A DNA stretch of 64,000 nucleotides, taken from the NCBI GenBank assembly GCA_905208975.1, contig CAJLRE010000003.1, forward strand, positions 1-64,000. Direction: 5' to 3'. The DNA comes from an uncultured Collinsella sp. (GTDB lineage: Bacteria > Actinomycetota > Coriobacteriia > Coriobacteriales > Coriobacteriaceae). Positions 9,618 through 17,818 of the stretch are shown piece by piece. Numbering within the stretch: position 1 is the first letter of the stretch; every line of letters begins with the position of its first letter. The notes under the pieces were generated by a model. It was not told the origin of the DNA and ran no database searches. It worked only from the letters and a program-made list of their open reading frames with translations. The translations under genes and the position numbers were made by a program.

Positions 9618-10655
9618 TTATCGTCTTGCTTGACTCTTTTGTCTTGACTGGAAATACCATTTTGAAATCGGGCGTGGAAGCATGTGTAGGATGCTCGTGA
9701 GTAGTGCAATGATAGCGAAACGGACAATCAGATATCCGATCCACGGCGTTAGTGGAAGGCTCTCGACGATTCCAGAAACGTGTTGATAGGGAAACACATT
9801 CAACTCAATAAGATGCATGCAGAAGAGCGGGAGCGTGTACTTTCCGATCCAAGCGATGGGCTTCGTGACGCGTGGAATATGCTTGCAAGCCATTTGGCAT
9901 AGCTTGAGAATCACCAATGAACCAAAAATGCTCCCGATGACATCCTGCGTCCCGTTAACGTAGGTGTTTGTCACCATGTAAAGCTTTCCAAAGCATAGGG
10001 CTGAGTAGCCCCATATTCCCGCCATGAACAACCAGCAGATGGGTTCGATTGAGTTTTCATCGAGTAGGGCGTGCTTTCGAATGATCTGTCCAATGTACAA
10101 AAAGAGCGTTGCACTTAATGCCTGTAGGATGCTCCAAGGAAGCCAAACGATTTGGGCCAGAACGTTGCCGCAGAAGAAAAAACCCAGAACCAAAATTGCG
10201 GGATGTCGAAATTGATTAACGACGGTCAGGAGCATTTTGCCAAAGAAAAGCGCGAAGAGATACCAAAGGGCTCCGATAGCGGATACGAATGCTGGGGTTG
10301 CGGGCGTGATACCTCCACAGCCGTAGAGGCTTGCCATAAACCAGTGGTTTGCCATCTCTGTTGGGTTAGTTTTCCCTGTTAAGACTGCCCCTAAGAACGA
10401 GCATCCAATTACGCCTATACAGGTAATCAGATAAGGCATCAGAAGCGATTTGGCATTCTTTTTAACGTAGTCGGGTGTGAGTTTAGCCTCGGGCTTGCTA
10501 AAGAATCCGCTGACAATAAAAAAGAGAGGCATATCAAATGAGTAGAAAATAGAGGCAAGCCTATCTGGTGTCCCCAGATATGTTGAGTGGCCAATGATGA
10601 CGCCGGCAAGTGCTATTGCTTTTGCGACATCAAACTCGGGATATCTTTTTTTCAC
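9618..10655 (-). CDS. acyltransferase family 3 membrane protein
   Basis: The 345-residue protein begins MKKRYPEFDVAKAIALAGVIIGHS, with the aspartate and histidine (GHS) expected in helix 1 of acyltransferase-3/OafA-like enzymes, and has about ten membrane helices. It probably O-acetylates or otherwise acylates a surface glycan using cytosolic acyl-CoA. The family also includes enzymes of unknown acceptor, so the substrate is open. Start GTG (complement of 10653-10655) has AAGGAG directly upstream. It is transcribed away from the divergent glycosyltransferase at 10881 and ends at a strong hairpin. A second member of the same family lies at 13298-14383. Confidence 0.85.
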   Translation of the reverse strand: MKKRYPEFDVAKAIALAGVIIGHSTYLGTPDRLASIFYSFDMPLFFIVSGFFSKPEAKLTPDYVKKNAKSLLMPYLITCIGVIGCSFLGAVLTGKTNPTEMANHWFMASLYGCGGITPATPAFVSAIGALWYLFALFFGKMLLTVVNQFRHPAILVLGFFFCGNVLAQIVWLPWSILQALSATLFLYIGQIIRKHALLDENSIEPICWLFMAGIWGYSALCFGKLYMVTNTYVNGTQDVIGSIFGSLVILKLCQMACKHIPRVTKPIAWIGKYTLPLFCMHLIELNVFPYQHVSGIVESLPLTPWIGYLIVRFAIIALLTSILHMLPRPISKWYFQSRQKSQARR

Positions 10656-10821
10656 TGAATACTCCTTATTGGGGGTCGAAATTATTTGAACGTCCTTGTC
10701 CGTTCACGCCGTTAACGTGGGCATTTCAATAGATGTTTAACTGCTTGTATTGAGTTTAGCTTACGGTCTCCTTGTTTGCAGGGTGCAGTCTTTGGGGATT
10801 CGGTCTCGTTCAGAGCCATTT

Positions 10822-10829
10822 GTTATAAT
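10822..10829 (+). promoter_or_regulatory. extended -10 promoter for the glycosyltransferase pair
   Basis: TATAAT at 10824-10829 is preceded by TG at 10821-10822, an extended -10. No convincing -35 box is seen. It lies about 50 bases upstream of the proposed GTG start at 10881 in the divergent intergenic region. Confidence 0.5.
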
Positions 10830-10880
10830 CGATTCATTTGAGTTGCATACCATATGTGTCATGCTTGTATTGGAGTCATT

Positions 10881-11996
10881 GTGTCGCAAAACCAGCCGCT
10901 CGTTTCGGTACTCGTGCCTATTTGCAATGTCGAGAAATATCTCGATGAGTGCCTTAGCTCTCTGAAGAATCAGACTCTCAAAGATATTGAAATCATCTGC
11001 ATCAACGATGGCTCCACGGACTCTTCGTTTGAGATTATGAATAGATATGCGTCCGAAGATTCTCGCTTTGTTATTATCGATAAACCAAATTCCGGCTACG
11101 GTGACTCAATGAATCGCGGTCTTGAGATCTCGCGCGGTAAGTACATCGCCATTCTCGAGTCTGATGATTTCCTGGATGCCGATGCCCTTGAGTTTATGGT
11201 TCAGCAAGCTGAAGACAACGCGCTCGATCTGTTTAAATGCAATTTCTGGCTCTATTGGTCGTCTTGCGATAGTTCCAGGCTTAATCGTCATGACGCCTAT
11301 TTTCCCGCGATGAGCCAAGAACTGATCGGCATGGGCGTTCATAGGCCCATCGATGCGCCTGACGCCTTCTGGGCCAAGCCGTCCATCTGGTCTGCGCTGT
11401 ACCGGAAAGACTTTTTGGCTTCCAATAACATCTCGTTTCTTCCTACTCCAGGAGCATCCTTCCAGGACACGAGCTTCACTTTTAAGGTCCTTGCCTGTGC
11501 GCGGCGCGCAATGTATTCGGGAAAGGCGTTTTTGCACTATCGCCAGGACAATGAACACTCGTCGGTGAATAATCCGGGCAAGGTATTTTGTGTTTGCGAT
11601 GAGCATCATGAGATGATGCGCTTCCTTAATGAGGACCGCCCTGATCTCAAACCGGCGCTGGATCCCATTCGCGCAAAGGTAAAGTTCTATAACTACGATT
11701 GGAATCTTAATAGGTTGGCTCCTGAACTCCGTCGTGATTTCATCGCCGTCTTTTCGTCTGAAATGGCCGAAGAGCTGCAGTCGAATAACATTATTTGTGC
11801 CGAGGCTCCGTTTGATCGTTATGGGTTTAATCCTGTTGAGTTTGCTCGTGCTAAGGACTTTGCTGAGAATGCGGATCTTCTCGCGGTCCAGTATTCGCTT
11901 ATGGGATCCGGTAAATTCAATACGATTCGCGAGTACTTTGTGGCTGGCGGCTTTTCTATGGTGGTTCGTATGATGAAGAGAAAGCTTCGTCGTTAA
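10881..11996 (+). CDS. glycosyltransferase family 2
   Basis: The protein is 371 residues from GTG 10881, chosen for the GGAG at 10870-10873; an ATG at 10854 in the same frame would add nine residues. It opens with PLVSVLVPICNVEKYLDEC, then CINDGSTDSS and AILESDDFLDADAL (the DxD-like metal site), the standard GT-A order. The C-terminal half is family-specific and not diagnostic. It is a probable cytoplasmic transferase of the surface polymer. A second family 2 enzyme begins one base after this stop, so the two are surely co-transcribed. Confidence 0.87.
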   Translation: MSQNQPLVSVLVPICNVEKYLDECLSSLKNQTLKDIEIICINDGSTDSSFEIMNRYASEDSRFVIIDKPNSGYGDSMNRGLEISRGKYIAILESDDFLDADALEFMVQQAEDNALDLFKCNFWLYWSSCDSSRLNRHDAYFPAMSQELIGMGVHRPIDAPDAFWAKPSIWSALYRKDFLASNNISFLPTPGASFQDTSFTFKVLACARRAMYSGKAFLHYRQDNEHSSVNNPGKVFCVCDEHHEMMRFLNEDRPDLKPALDPIRAKVKFYNYDWNLNRLAPELRRDFIAVFSSEMAEELQSNNIICAEAPFDRYGFNPVEFARAKDFAENADLLAVQYSLMGSGKFNTIREYFVAGGFSMVVRMMKRKLRR

Positions 11997-11997
11997 T

Positions 11998-13176
11998 ATG
12001 TCTTCTTCATATTGCCCGTTGCTGTCGATCGTTGTCCCTGTTTATAACGTCGGCGGCTACTTACTGGATACCCTCGACTCGATTGCGGCTCAATCATACA
12101 ACAATATCGAGATTATCTGTGTTGATGATGGATCCACAGATGGGTCGGGCGAGCTGCTCGACCTGTATGCCGCTCGCGATTCTCGATTTGCTATCTATCA
12201 CGAAGTTAACCGGGGAGTTTCCGCTGCTAGAAACTTTGGTATCGATAAGGCTCGTGGTGAGATTATCCTTTTTGTCGATGCCGATGACTTACTTAAGCCT
12301 AATGCCTGTGATGTCGTTCGCCAGGCCTTCGACAATGACAGCCAGGTGGATATTTTAAAGTTCTCCGCCGATCCCTTTCCGATCGAGCTTTCCAATCCGT
12401 GGCTTACGTCGACGTTGTCATTAGATGATGAAGAGTATTTCGGCTACAGCGATAAGCTCGTCTTTTATGCTAAGACTAGGCCGTTCCCCTGGAATGGAGC
12501 TTATCGCCTTTCCTTCTTGCGCGACCATGAGCTCTATTTTCCTGTCGGATTGACTCTTGGCGAGGACCAGGTGTTTTCGTTCGCTACGCTTGGAAGGTCT
12601 TCTCGCACAAAGCTTCTTTCTGATTCACTTTATGAATACCGCTTATCTCGCAAGGACTCTGCGATGTGCGTGATGGCGCAGGATGAGAAACTGCGCCTGC
12701 AGAAGCATTTGCAAGTGGTTGATCGAATCATGGCGGATTGGGCCAAGCAGGGGAGATTCGAAGGAGAGTCCGGCCGTTCCATGCTGCTCTTTGTTGCAGA
12801 CTTTCTCATTTTTGATGTTCTTGATCTTGAAGATCAGGAAGACCGCAAAGAACTCCTAAGCGAGCTACAGCGCATTTTGTCCACGCATTTGACGATTGAT
12901 GAAATTGCCCAAATGCTGTCGGGCGATAGAATCTTGAAGTTTTACCAGCAGCTTCTTGATCATGATGGCCCGTCTTCGTTTGGCGCATCAAGCGTTTATT
13001 CGTTTGTTGCCGAACTAAAGGGTTATAAGGCGGCGGTGTTTATGTTTATCGATCGTACTAAATCTTCGCTACTCGCTGCCTGCGGCGTCTCGCCTGCGAA
13101 GGATGTGCGGGACGATTTATTTGAAGATGCGCCAACCATTTCCGAGGCAATTGAGGCACTTGAAACTCGCTCATAA
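11998..13176 (+). CDS. glycosyltransferase family 2
   Basis: The 392-residue protein begins SIVVPVYNVGGYLLDTLDSI, with CVDDGSTDGSG and LFVDADDLLKPNA giving the nucleotide and metal motifs within the first ~105 residues. A long C-terminal region holds ALGEDQ-like GEDQVFS, a catalytic-loop feature of bacterial GT2 enzymes. The gene starts one base after the preceding transferase stop and has similar base composition, so the pair probably adds consecutive sugars of one repeat unit. It ends before a bidirectional hairpin at 13221-13250. Confidence 0.87.
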   Translation: MSSSYCPLLSIVVPVYNVGGYLLDTLDSIAAQSYNNIEIICVDDGSTDGSGELLDLYAARDSRFAIYHEVNRGVSAARNFGIDKARGEIILFVDADDLLKPNACDVVRQAFDNDSQVDILKFSADPFPIELSNPWLTSTLSLDDEEYFGYSDKLVFYAKTRPFPWNGAYRLSFLRDHELYFPVGLTLGEDQVFSFATLGRSSRTKLLSDSLYEYRLSRKDSAMCVMAQDEKLRLQKHLQVVDRIMADWAKQGRFEGESGRSMLLFVADFLIFDVLDLEDQEDRKELLSELQRILSTHLTIDEIAQMLSGDRILKFYQQLLDHDGPSSFGASSVYSFVAELKGYKAAVFMFIDRTKSSLLAACGVSPAKDVRDDLFEDAPTISEAIEALETRS

Positions 13177-13220
13177 TATGTTTATAGCTGAGGTGCTGTT
13201 CGTTTAGAGTTTTAAAAGAG

Positions 13221-13250
13221 AGGCGGCTAGGATTTTGATCTTAGCCGCCT
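13221..13250. terminator. bidirectional terminator between convergent genes
   Basis: AGGCGGCTA at 13221-13229 pairs with TAGCCGCCT at 13242-13250. ATTTATC follows on the plus strand, and CTCTTTTAAAA follows on the minus strand. It separates the GT2 pair from the convergent acyltransferase. Confidence 0.65.
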
Positions 13251-13297
13251 ATTTATCATGCAAATTGATATGAAAATCCGTTCGCAGTTGAATTGAC

Positions 13298-14383
13298 CTA
13301 TCCTGCGGCTTTCAGGCGGCGCTGCTTAAGCTTCGTCTGAATGGGTTCAATGACGAACGTGTCGACGATCGAGGCTATTGTCAGTGCCGTACCATATGCC
13401 AGCACTGTCGCTGATACCCAAGTGATCAGTCTTAACGGCCATGCGAGCGTCGCGTAGCCACTGTGTAGTACGCCTATATAGATGACGTCGATGGCAAATT
13501 CAATCGTTGCGTATTGTAGGAGGTAGATGGAATAAGATCTTTTTGCGGTCCATTCGATAAGCTTAGAAAGCGATTTCGATTGGTGTTTAATTCCATCAAA
13601 CGTGATAAATATGGCGACGGTAACGATCATCCAGTTGAAACTTGGGTCAGATCTATCTAGTCCAAAATATGCGCTAGCAATATCTATGATGAAGAACAAT
13701 GCGCCTGACACCATAATAAAATGGGTTTCACGCGTGTCTAGCAATGGGGCAACCCTCTTGATGAAATATCCCATGCAAAAGAATGTGAAATACGTTCCTC
13801 CGAGAAGCGATCGCGGAATAATGCGTTGAAGCATGCTTATGGCCGCCGCAAAGGTGACATGCTGAGAGCTGATGAGCAAAGAGTATGCTGCGGATGACAG
13901 TCCACCCCATGCATAGATTCCTAAGGTCACAAACAGGGCAATTTTGCAGGTACGATCATCGAGGGCGTCGAACATTTTGGACAGTACCGGTGCTACTAAA
14001 ATGAACGGAATGAGTGCCGGGACAAACCACCAGCCACCTTGAATCAAGCCGCTCGTGTATCTGATGAAGTTGGTGTCCGTAACTGAGCCTGTCGTAGCCT
14101 TGTATACGTAAAGAAGTCCTGCATATACAAAGATGGGAAGCAATAACGACAGGGCTTTACCAAAGAGGTAATCCTTGTAGCTTTTCTTTAGGGGCCTTAA
14201 TGCGAAATAGCCCGACAGGCAGAAGAATATCGGGTCGCAAATAATGGCGCCTGTGCCTACTATCACGCCAGCGTTAATGCCGCGAAAACTGCCCAGTTGC
14301 GGTGCGATGTGAACAACAACAACTAAAAACATTGAGAGGGCTCTTAGAAGATCCCAGTTTGTAAGGCGCTTATTAGTGTTCAT
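13298..14383 (-). CDS. acyltransferase family 3 membrane protein
   Basis: The 361-residue protein opens RLTNWDLLRALSMFLVVVVHIAP, with the D/R pair and histidine (VVHI) typical of acyltransferase-3 helix 1, and about ten hydrophobic helices follow. A basic C-terminal tail (QTKLKQRRLKAAG) lies in the cytosol by the positive-inside rule. The probable role is O-acylation of a surface sugar. It is transcribed after the GT2 gene at 14390-15343, whose stop lies 6 bases upstream of this start, so the two form an operon. Codon use is closer to the neighbouring AT-rich genes than to that GT2. Confidence 0.83.
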   Translation of the reverse strand: MNTNKRLTNWDLLRALSMFLVVVVHIAPQLGSFRGINAGVIVGTGAIICDPIFFCLSGYFALRPLKKSYKDYLFGKALSLLLPIFVYAGLLYVYKATTGSVTDTNFIRYTSGLIQGGWWFVPALIPFILVAPVLSKMFDALDDRTCKIALFVTLGIYAWGGLSSAAYSLLISSQHVTFAAAISMLQRIIPRSLLGGTYFTFFCMGYFIKRVAPLLDTRETHFIMVSGALFFIIDIASAYFGLDRSDPSFNWMIVTVAIFITFDGIKHQSKSLSKLIEWTAKRSYSIYLLQYATIEFAIDVIYIGVLHSGYATLAWPLRLITWVSATVLAYGTALTIASIVDTFVIEPIQTKLKQRRLKAAG

Positions 14384-14389
14384 TGAAGC

Positions 14390-15343
14390 CTACTCACCTA
14401 TTGAATTGCGCGTTTTGTATACCTGAAGCTCCCATTGTTTCTTTTCGACCTTGGCGACCGAGTCGAGGATGAAGCCCGTTGCCAGGCTGAGGCCGCACAG
14501 GAACATGAAACACGCGGCGAGCATGGCAGTTGGAAAGCGGGGAACCAGCCCGGTGTGGAAATACTCTACGATGATGGGGATGCCGAGCGCGAGGCCGATG
14601 GCGGCGAAGATCAGGGCGATGAGGCTGAAGAATTTGAGCGGTCGGTAGTCCTTGAAGAGCGTGCCGATCATGGCGATGACCTTGATGCCGTCGCCGACCG
14701 TGTCGAGTTTGGACACTGAACCAGCGGGGCGGTCCCGGTACTCCACCGGGACATCCTTAATTCGCCAACGGTGATCGACGGCGTGGATGGAGAGCTCGGT
14801 CTCGATCTGGAAGCCCTCGCTCAGGACGGGGAACGTCTTGACGAATGGCTGGCCCATGGCGCGGTACCCCGTCATGACGTCTTCGAAGCTGTAACCGTAG
14901 ATCCACTTGATCATGGCGCGGACCAGGTTGTTCCCGAAACCGTGGAAGGCGCGCTTGTTTTCCTCGGTGTAAGTGCCGTTGGAGAGGCGGTCGCCCACGG
15001 TCATATCCGCCTCTCCCGCAAGGATAGGGTCGCAGAGCGCTCGGGCTGCCTCGGCGGGATACGTGTCGTCGCCGTCGACCATGAGGTAACAGCCTGCGTC
15101 GATGTCGCGGAACATCTGACGGCACACGTTGCCCTTTCCCTGGCGCGGTTCGAGCCGCACCGTGGCGCCGTGCTCCAAGGCAATCTGGGACGTCCCATCG
15201 GTTGAGTTATTGTCGTAGACGTAGACCGTGGCTCCGGGGAGTTCGCGGTGGAAATCGTCTATGACCTTACCTATGGTGACGGCCTCGTTATAGCAGGGAA
15301 TGATAACCGCTGTGTTTGTATAGTCCAAGATGAATGCCCCCAT
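14390..15343 (-). CDS. glycosyltransferase family 2 with C-terminal membrane helices (DPM/GtrB-like)
   Basis: In this 317-residue protein, TAVIIPCYNEAVTIGKVI and VYDNNSTDGTSQ lie in the first ~55 residues, then LMVDGDDTYPAEA with the DxD. Two hydrophobic helices occupy about residues 240-262 and 275-297, and the tail VEKKQWELQVYKTR is cytoplasmic. This is the architecture of polyprenyl-phosphate sugar synthases, which make a lipid-linked sugar for use outside the membrane. Such a donor could feed a GT-C enzyme such as the DUF6541-like protein. Base composition is higher in GC than the acyltransferase it precedes. ATG at 15341-15343. Confidence 0.85.
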   Translation of the reverse strand: MGAFILDYTNTAVIIPCYNEAVTIGKVIDDFHRELPGATVYVYDNNSTDGTSQIALEHGATVRLEPRQGKGNVCRQMFRDIDAGCYLMVDGDDTYPAEAARALCDPILAGEADMTVGDRLSNGTYTEENKRAFHGFGNNLVRAMIKWIYGYSFEDVMTGYRAMGQPFVKTFPVLSEGFQIETELSIHAVDHRWRIKDVPVEYRDRPAGSVSKLDTVGDGIKVIAMIGTLFKDYRPLKFFSLIALIFAAIGLALGIPIIVEYFHTGLVPRFPTAMLAACFMFLCGLSLATGFILDSVAKVEKKQWELQVYKTRNSIGE

Positions 15344-15489
15344 AACTTATTACGGGTTGTTAGTATACCTGCCGTCAGATGCCTGTATTTGATATGGGGT
15401 ACTTTTCCAGATTTACATCGCTGGGTTAGTTGCCGTCTTTGAAGGCTATACTTTCCACTGTTATGAATTACGAGACAAGGAGATGGTCC

Positions 15490-16335
15490 GTGACTGACAG
15501 CGTAGATAGTCAGAAAGCGGTGGCTAAGCCGGCCTCTCACGCTAAAAATGATTTCGAAAAAGACAAATACATCCTGAGGCAGCTTGTCACTAAGGATTTT
15601 AAGATTAAGTATCGTCGCAGCGTTTTGGGTGTTGCGTGGTCGGTACTCAATCCACTTCTTATGATGGTCGTCATGTCCATTGTGTTCTCGACCATTTTTG
15701 GTCAGAGCCGCAATGGTTCCATAACGCCCGAGATGTATCCGCTGTACCTGATTGTCGGCAACATTACGTTCTCGGTTATGTCCGAGTCGACGAACCAGGC
15801 ACTCATGTCCATCATCGCGGCGTCGTCCTTGCTTAAAAAGGTTAAGGTGCACCGCTGGGTGTTCCCGGTTCAGAAGGTGCTGTTCTCGCTCGTTAACTTT
15901 GCCTTCTCTCTGGTTGCCGTCGCGCTGGTTATGCTGTGGTTCCATGTTCTTCCTACCTGGCATTTAATCTTGCTGCCGGTTTGCCTGTTTTTGCTTATGT
16001 GCTTTTGCATGGGCTTGGGCATGATGCTCTCGGCGCTTGCCGTATTTTTCCGTGATGTTATGCACCTGTGGACCGTCGTTATCACCGCATGGATGTACCT
16101 GACGCCTATTTTCTGGACCACCGATTACATTAGCCAGATGGCCCATTGGATTCAGGTGTTGGTTGTTGTGAATCCCATGTACAACTACCTGCAGTTCATG
16201 CGCGATATTTTCCTGTTCAATACTGTGCCTTCCGCGCTTACGTTTGGCCTGTGTGTTGTTTGGGCCGTTGTCGCCCTTGTTATTGGCTATACCGTGTTCC
16301 ATAAGACCGAGCACAAGTTTATTCTCTACATTTAA
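15490..16335 (+). CDS. ABC-2 type polysaccharide export permease (Wzm-like)
   Basis: The 281-residue protein has a cytoplasmic N-terminus, a KYRRSVLGVAWSVLNPLLMM entry helix typical of ABC-2 polysaccharide/teichoic acid permeases, and six membrane helices. It forms the channel of an exporter for lipid-linked polymers. Start GTG 15490 is chosen because AAGGAG lies at 15477-15482; a frame back to ATG 15463 is open but has no such site. The ATPase gene follows 11 bases later. A TATACT at 15447-15452 may be its -10 box. Confidence 0.87.
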   Translation: MTDSVDSQKAVAKPASHAKNDFEKDKYILRQLVTKDFKIKYRRSVLGVAWSVLNPLLMMVVMSIVFSTIFGQSRNGSITPEMYPLYLIVGNITFSVMSESTNQALMSIIAASSLLKKVKVHRWVFPVQKVLFSLVNFAFSLVAVALVMLWFHVLPTWHLILLPVCLFLLMCFCMGLGMMLSALAVFFRDVMHLWTVVITAWMYLTPIFWTTDYISQMAHWIQVLVVVNPMYNYLQFMRDIFLFNTVPSALTFGLCVVWAVVALVIGYTVFHKTEHKFILYI

Positions 16336-16346
16336 GGAGTGCTGTT

Positions 16347-17114
16347 ATGTCTGCGACTACGGTTGATTACAGCAAGCAGCCTCTTGCTGTTGAGGTTAAA
16401 GATGTCACTATGATTTTCAACATGGCGTCTGAGTCTTTGACGAACCTTAAGGAATACTTTATTAAGCTTGCTAAGCACGAGCTGTTTTTTGAGGAGTTTC
16501 GCGCGCTAAAGCACATCTCCTTTGATGTGCATCGCGGTGAGGTCGTCGGTCTGGTTGGTACCAACGGATCCGGTAAGTCTACGATGCTCAAAATCATCGC
16601 TGGTGTTCTGGAGCCGAGTGAGGGCGAGGTTAAGGTTCACGGCAACATTGCCCCGCTTATCGAGCTGGGCGCCGGCTTTGATCCCGAGCTTACGGCACGC
16701 GAGAATATCTACCTTAACGGCGCTCTGCTTGGTTATACCAAGGAGTTTATTGACGCGAGCTTCGATGACATCATTGAGTTCGCCGAGCTTAAAGACTTTG
16801 TCGACATGCCGCTCAAGAACTTCTCTTCGGGCATGGTTGCGCGTATTGCCTTTGCTATCGCTACTATTACCGAGCCCGATATCCTTATTGTTGATGAGAC
16901 GCTTTCTGTTGGTGATGTGTTCTTCCAACAGAAGTGTGAGCGCCGCATTCAGCATTTTATTGAGAGCGGCGACGTGACGGTGCTGTTTGTTTCTCACTCC
17001 ATGGAGCAGGTTGAGCGCATTTGCCAGCGTGCTGTTTGGATCGAGAAAGGCGACCTACGCATGGATGGTCCCGTCGATGAGGTGTGCAAGGCATACCACG
17101 ACCAGTTTAAGTAG
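16347..17114 (+). CDS. polysaccharide export ABC transporter ATPase (Wzt/TagH-like)
   Basis: The 255-residue protein has Walker A GTNGSGKST at residues 71-79, a FSSGM signature at 159-163 and Walker B ILIVDE at 179-184, followed by a switch histidine region (LFVSHSMEQ). The extended segment before Walker A (LTNLKEYFIKLAKHELFFEEF) is typical of polysaccharide/teichoic acid exporter ATPases. The protein stops at the end of the nucleotide-binding domain and lacks the C-terminal carbohydrate-binding domain of longer Wzt proteins, so it should not recognise a chain terminator itself. It powers the permease encoded just upstream. The start follows AAGGAG by 7 bases. Confidence 0.9.
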   Translation: MSATTVDYSKQPLAVEVKDVTMIFNMASESLTNLKEYFIKLAKHELFFEEFRALKHISFDVHRGEVVGLVGTNGSGKSTMLKIIAGVLEPSEGEVKVHGNIAPLIELGAGFDPELTARENIYLNGALLGYTKEFIDASFDDIIEFAELKDFVDMPLKNFSSGMVARIAFAIATITEPDILIVDETLSVGDVFFQQKCERRIQHFIESGDVTVLFVSHSMEQVERICQRAVWIEKGDLRMDGPVDEVCKAYHDQFK

Positions 17115-17169
17115 GTTATAATTTGTTTTGCTGTGTAGACACGCTATTGGCGTGCTTGCATGGCTTTAT

Positions 17170-17243
17170 GCTCCATTAGCTCAGTCGGATAGAGCAGGGG
17201 ACTTCTAATCCCAAGGTCGACGGTTCGAATCCGCCATGGAGCA
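17170..17243 (+). tRNA. tRNA-Arg (anticodon TCT)
   Basis: This is a 74-base cloverleaf. The acceptor GCTCCAT pairs with ATGGAGC, the D arm is GCTC...GAGC, the anticodon loop CTTCTAA has TCT at 17204-17206, and the T arm is CGGTTCGAATCCG. The discriminator is A17243, and CCA is not encoded (CCT follows). The outermost anticodon-stem pair is a G-A mismatch. It decodes AGA (and AGG by wobble). It lies between the ABC exporter and tagD, inside the polysaccharide locus. Confidence 0.95.
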
Positions 17244-17255
17244 CCTGTATTTATC

Positions 17256-17283
17256 GAGCCGTCAAACCGACGGCTCTTCTTTT
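17256..17283 (+). terminator. terminator after tRNA-Arg(TCT)
   Basis: GAGCCGTC at 17256-17263 pairs with GACGGCTC at 17269-17276, a perfect 8-base stem with a 5-base loop, followed by TTCTTTT. It ends the tRNA transcript 13 bases after the tRNA. Confidence 0.8.
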
Positions 17284-17295
17284 ATGGAGTTTGTG

Positions 17296-17772
17296 ATGGG
17301 CACATTTTCGTCTGTTCGTATTGAGGCAAATTCCGATCTTCTTGAGACCGGTTTATCTGGTGCAGACGATCGCCATTCCTTAAAACGAGTACTTACGTAC
17401 GGAACGTTTGATCTTCTTCATTATGGCCACATTCGCCTTCTTCAACAGGCATCTAAGCTCGGCGACTATCTTATCGTTGGGCTCTCAACTGATGAATTCA
17501 ATGCTCTAAAAGGGAAAAAGAGTTTCTATTCCTATGATGTGCGACGTGAGATGCTTGAAGCGCTGCGTTATGTTGACTTGGTAATTCCAGAAGACAATTG
17601 GGATCAAAAGCCTCGGGACATAAAGATGTATCACGCTGATGTTGTGTGCATGGGAGGCGATTGGGCTGGCGACCCTCGCTTTGAATCATTGAAAGATATT
17701 TGCGATGTTGTCTACTTGAATCGAACTCCTGGAATTTCGACTACTGAGGTAAAGGGCAAGCTTGCTCACTAA
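17296..17772 (+). CDS. tagD: glycerol-3-phosphate cytidylyltransferase (TagD-like)
   Basis: The protein is 158 residues from ATG 17296 (GGAG at 17286-17289; ATG 17284 is an alternative). The cytidylyltransferase core starts near residue 31 with LTYGTFDLLHYGHIRLL, containing the nucleotide-binding HxGH-type motif. The C-terminal RTPGISTTEVK motif, which binds CTP, is seen as well. It makes CDP-glycerol from CTP and glycerol-3-phosphate, the donor for teichoic-acid-like glycerol phosphate polymers. The 30-residue N-terminal extension is unusual for the family, which is normally about 130 residues. It is the only CDP-alcohol synthase visible here and makes a plausible donor source for the two LicD proteins. 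Confidence 0.88.
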   Translation: MGTFSSVRIEANSDLLETGLSGADDRHSLKRVLTYGTFDLLHYGHIRLLQQASKLGDYLIVGLSTDEFNALKGKKSFYSYDVRREMLEALRYVDLVIPEDNWDQKPRDIKMYHADVVCMGGDWAGDPRFESLKDICDVVYLNRTPGISTTEVKGKLAH

Positions 17773-17815
17773 AATTGCCCCGTGTATTGCATGGTAAACA
17801 CGGGGCAATTTTTTA
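17771..17815. terminator. strong bidirectional terminator between tagD and licD
   Basis: The 15-base arms AAAATTGCCCCGTGT (17771-17785) and ACACGGGGCAATTTT (17798-17812) pair perfectly, with T runs on both strands. It separates the convergent tagD and LicD genes; both stop codons lie within or next to it. Confidence 0.88.
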
Positions 17816-17818
17816 TCA

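Noticed and set aside
17116..17122. TATAAT just after the ABC ATPase stop as a tRNA promoter
   Set aside because: It lies about 50 bases before the tRNA 5' end, too far for a normal tRNA start, and has no -35 partner.
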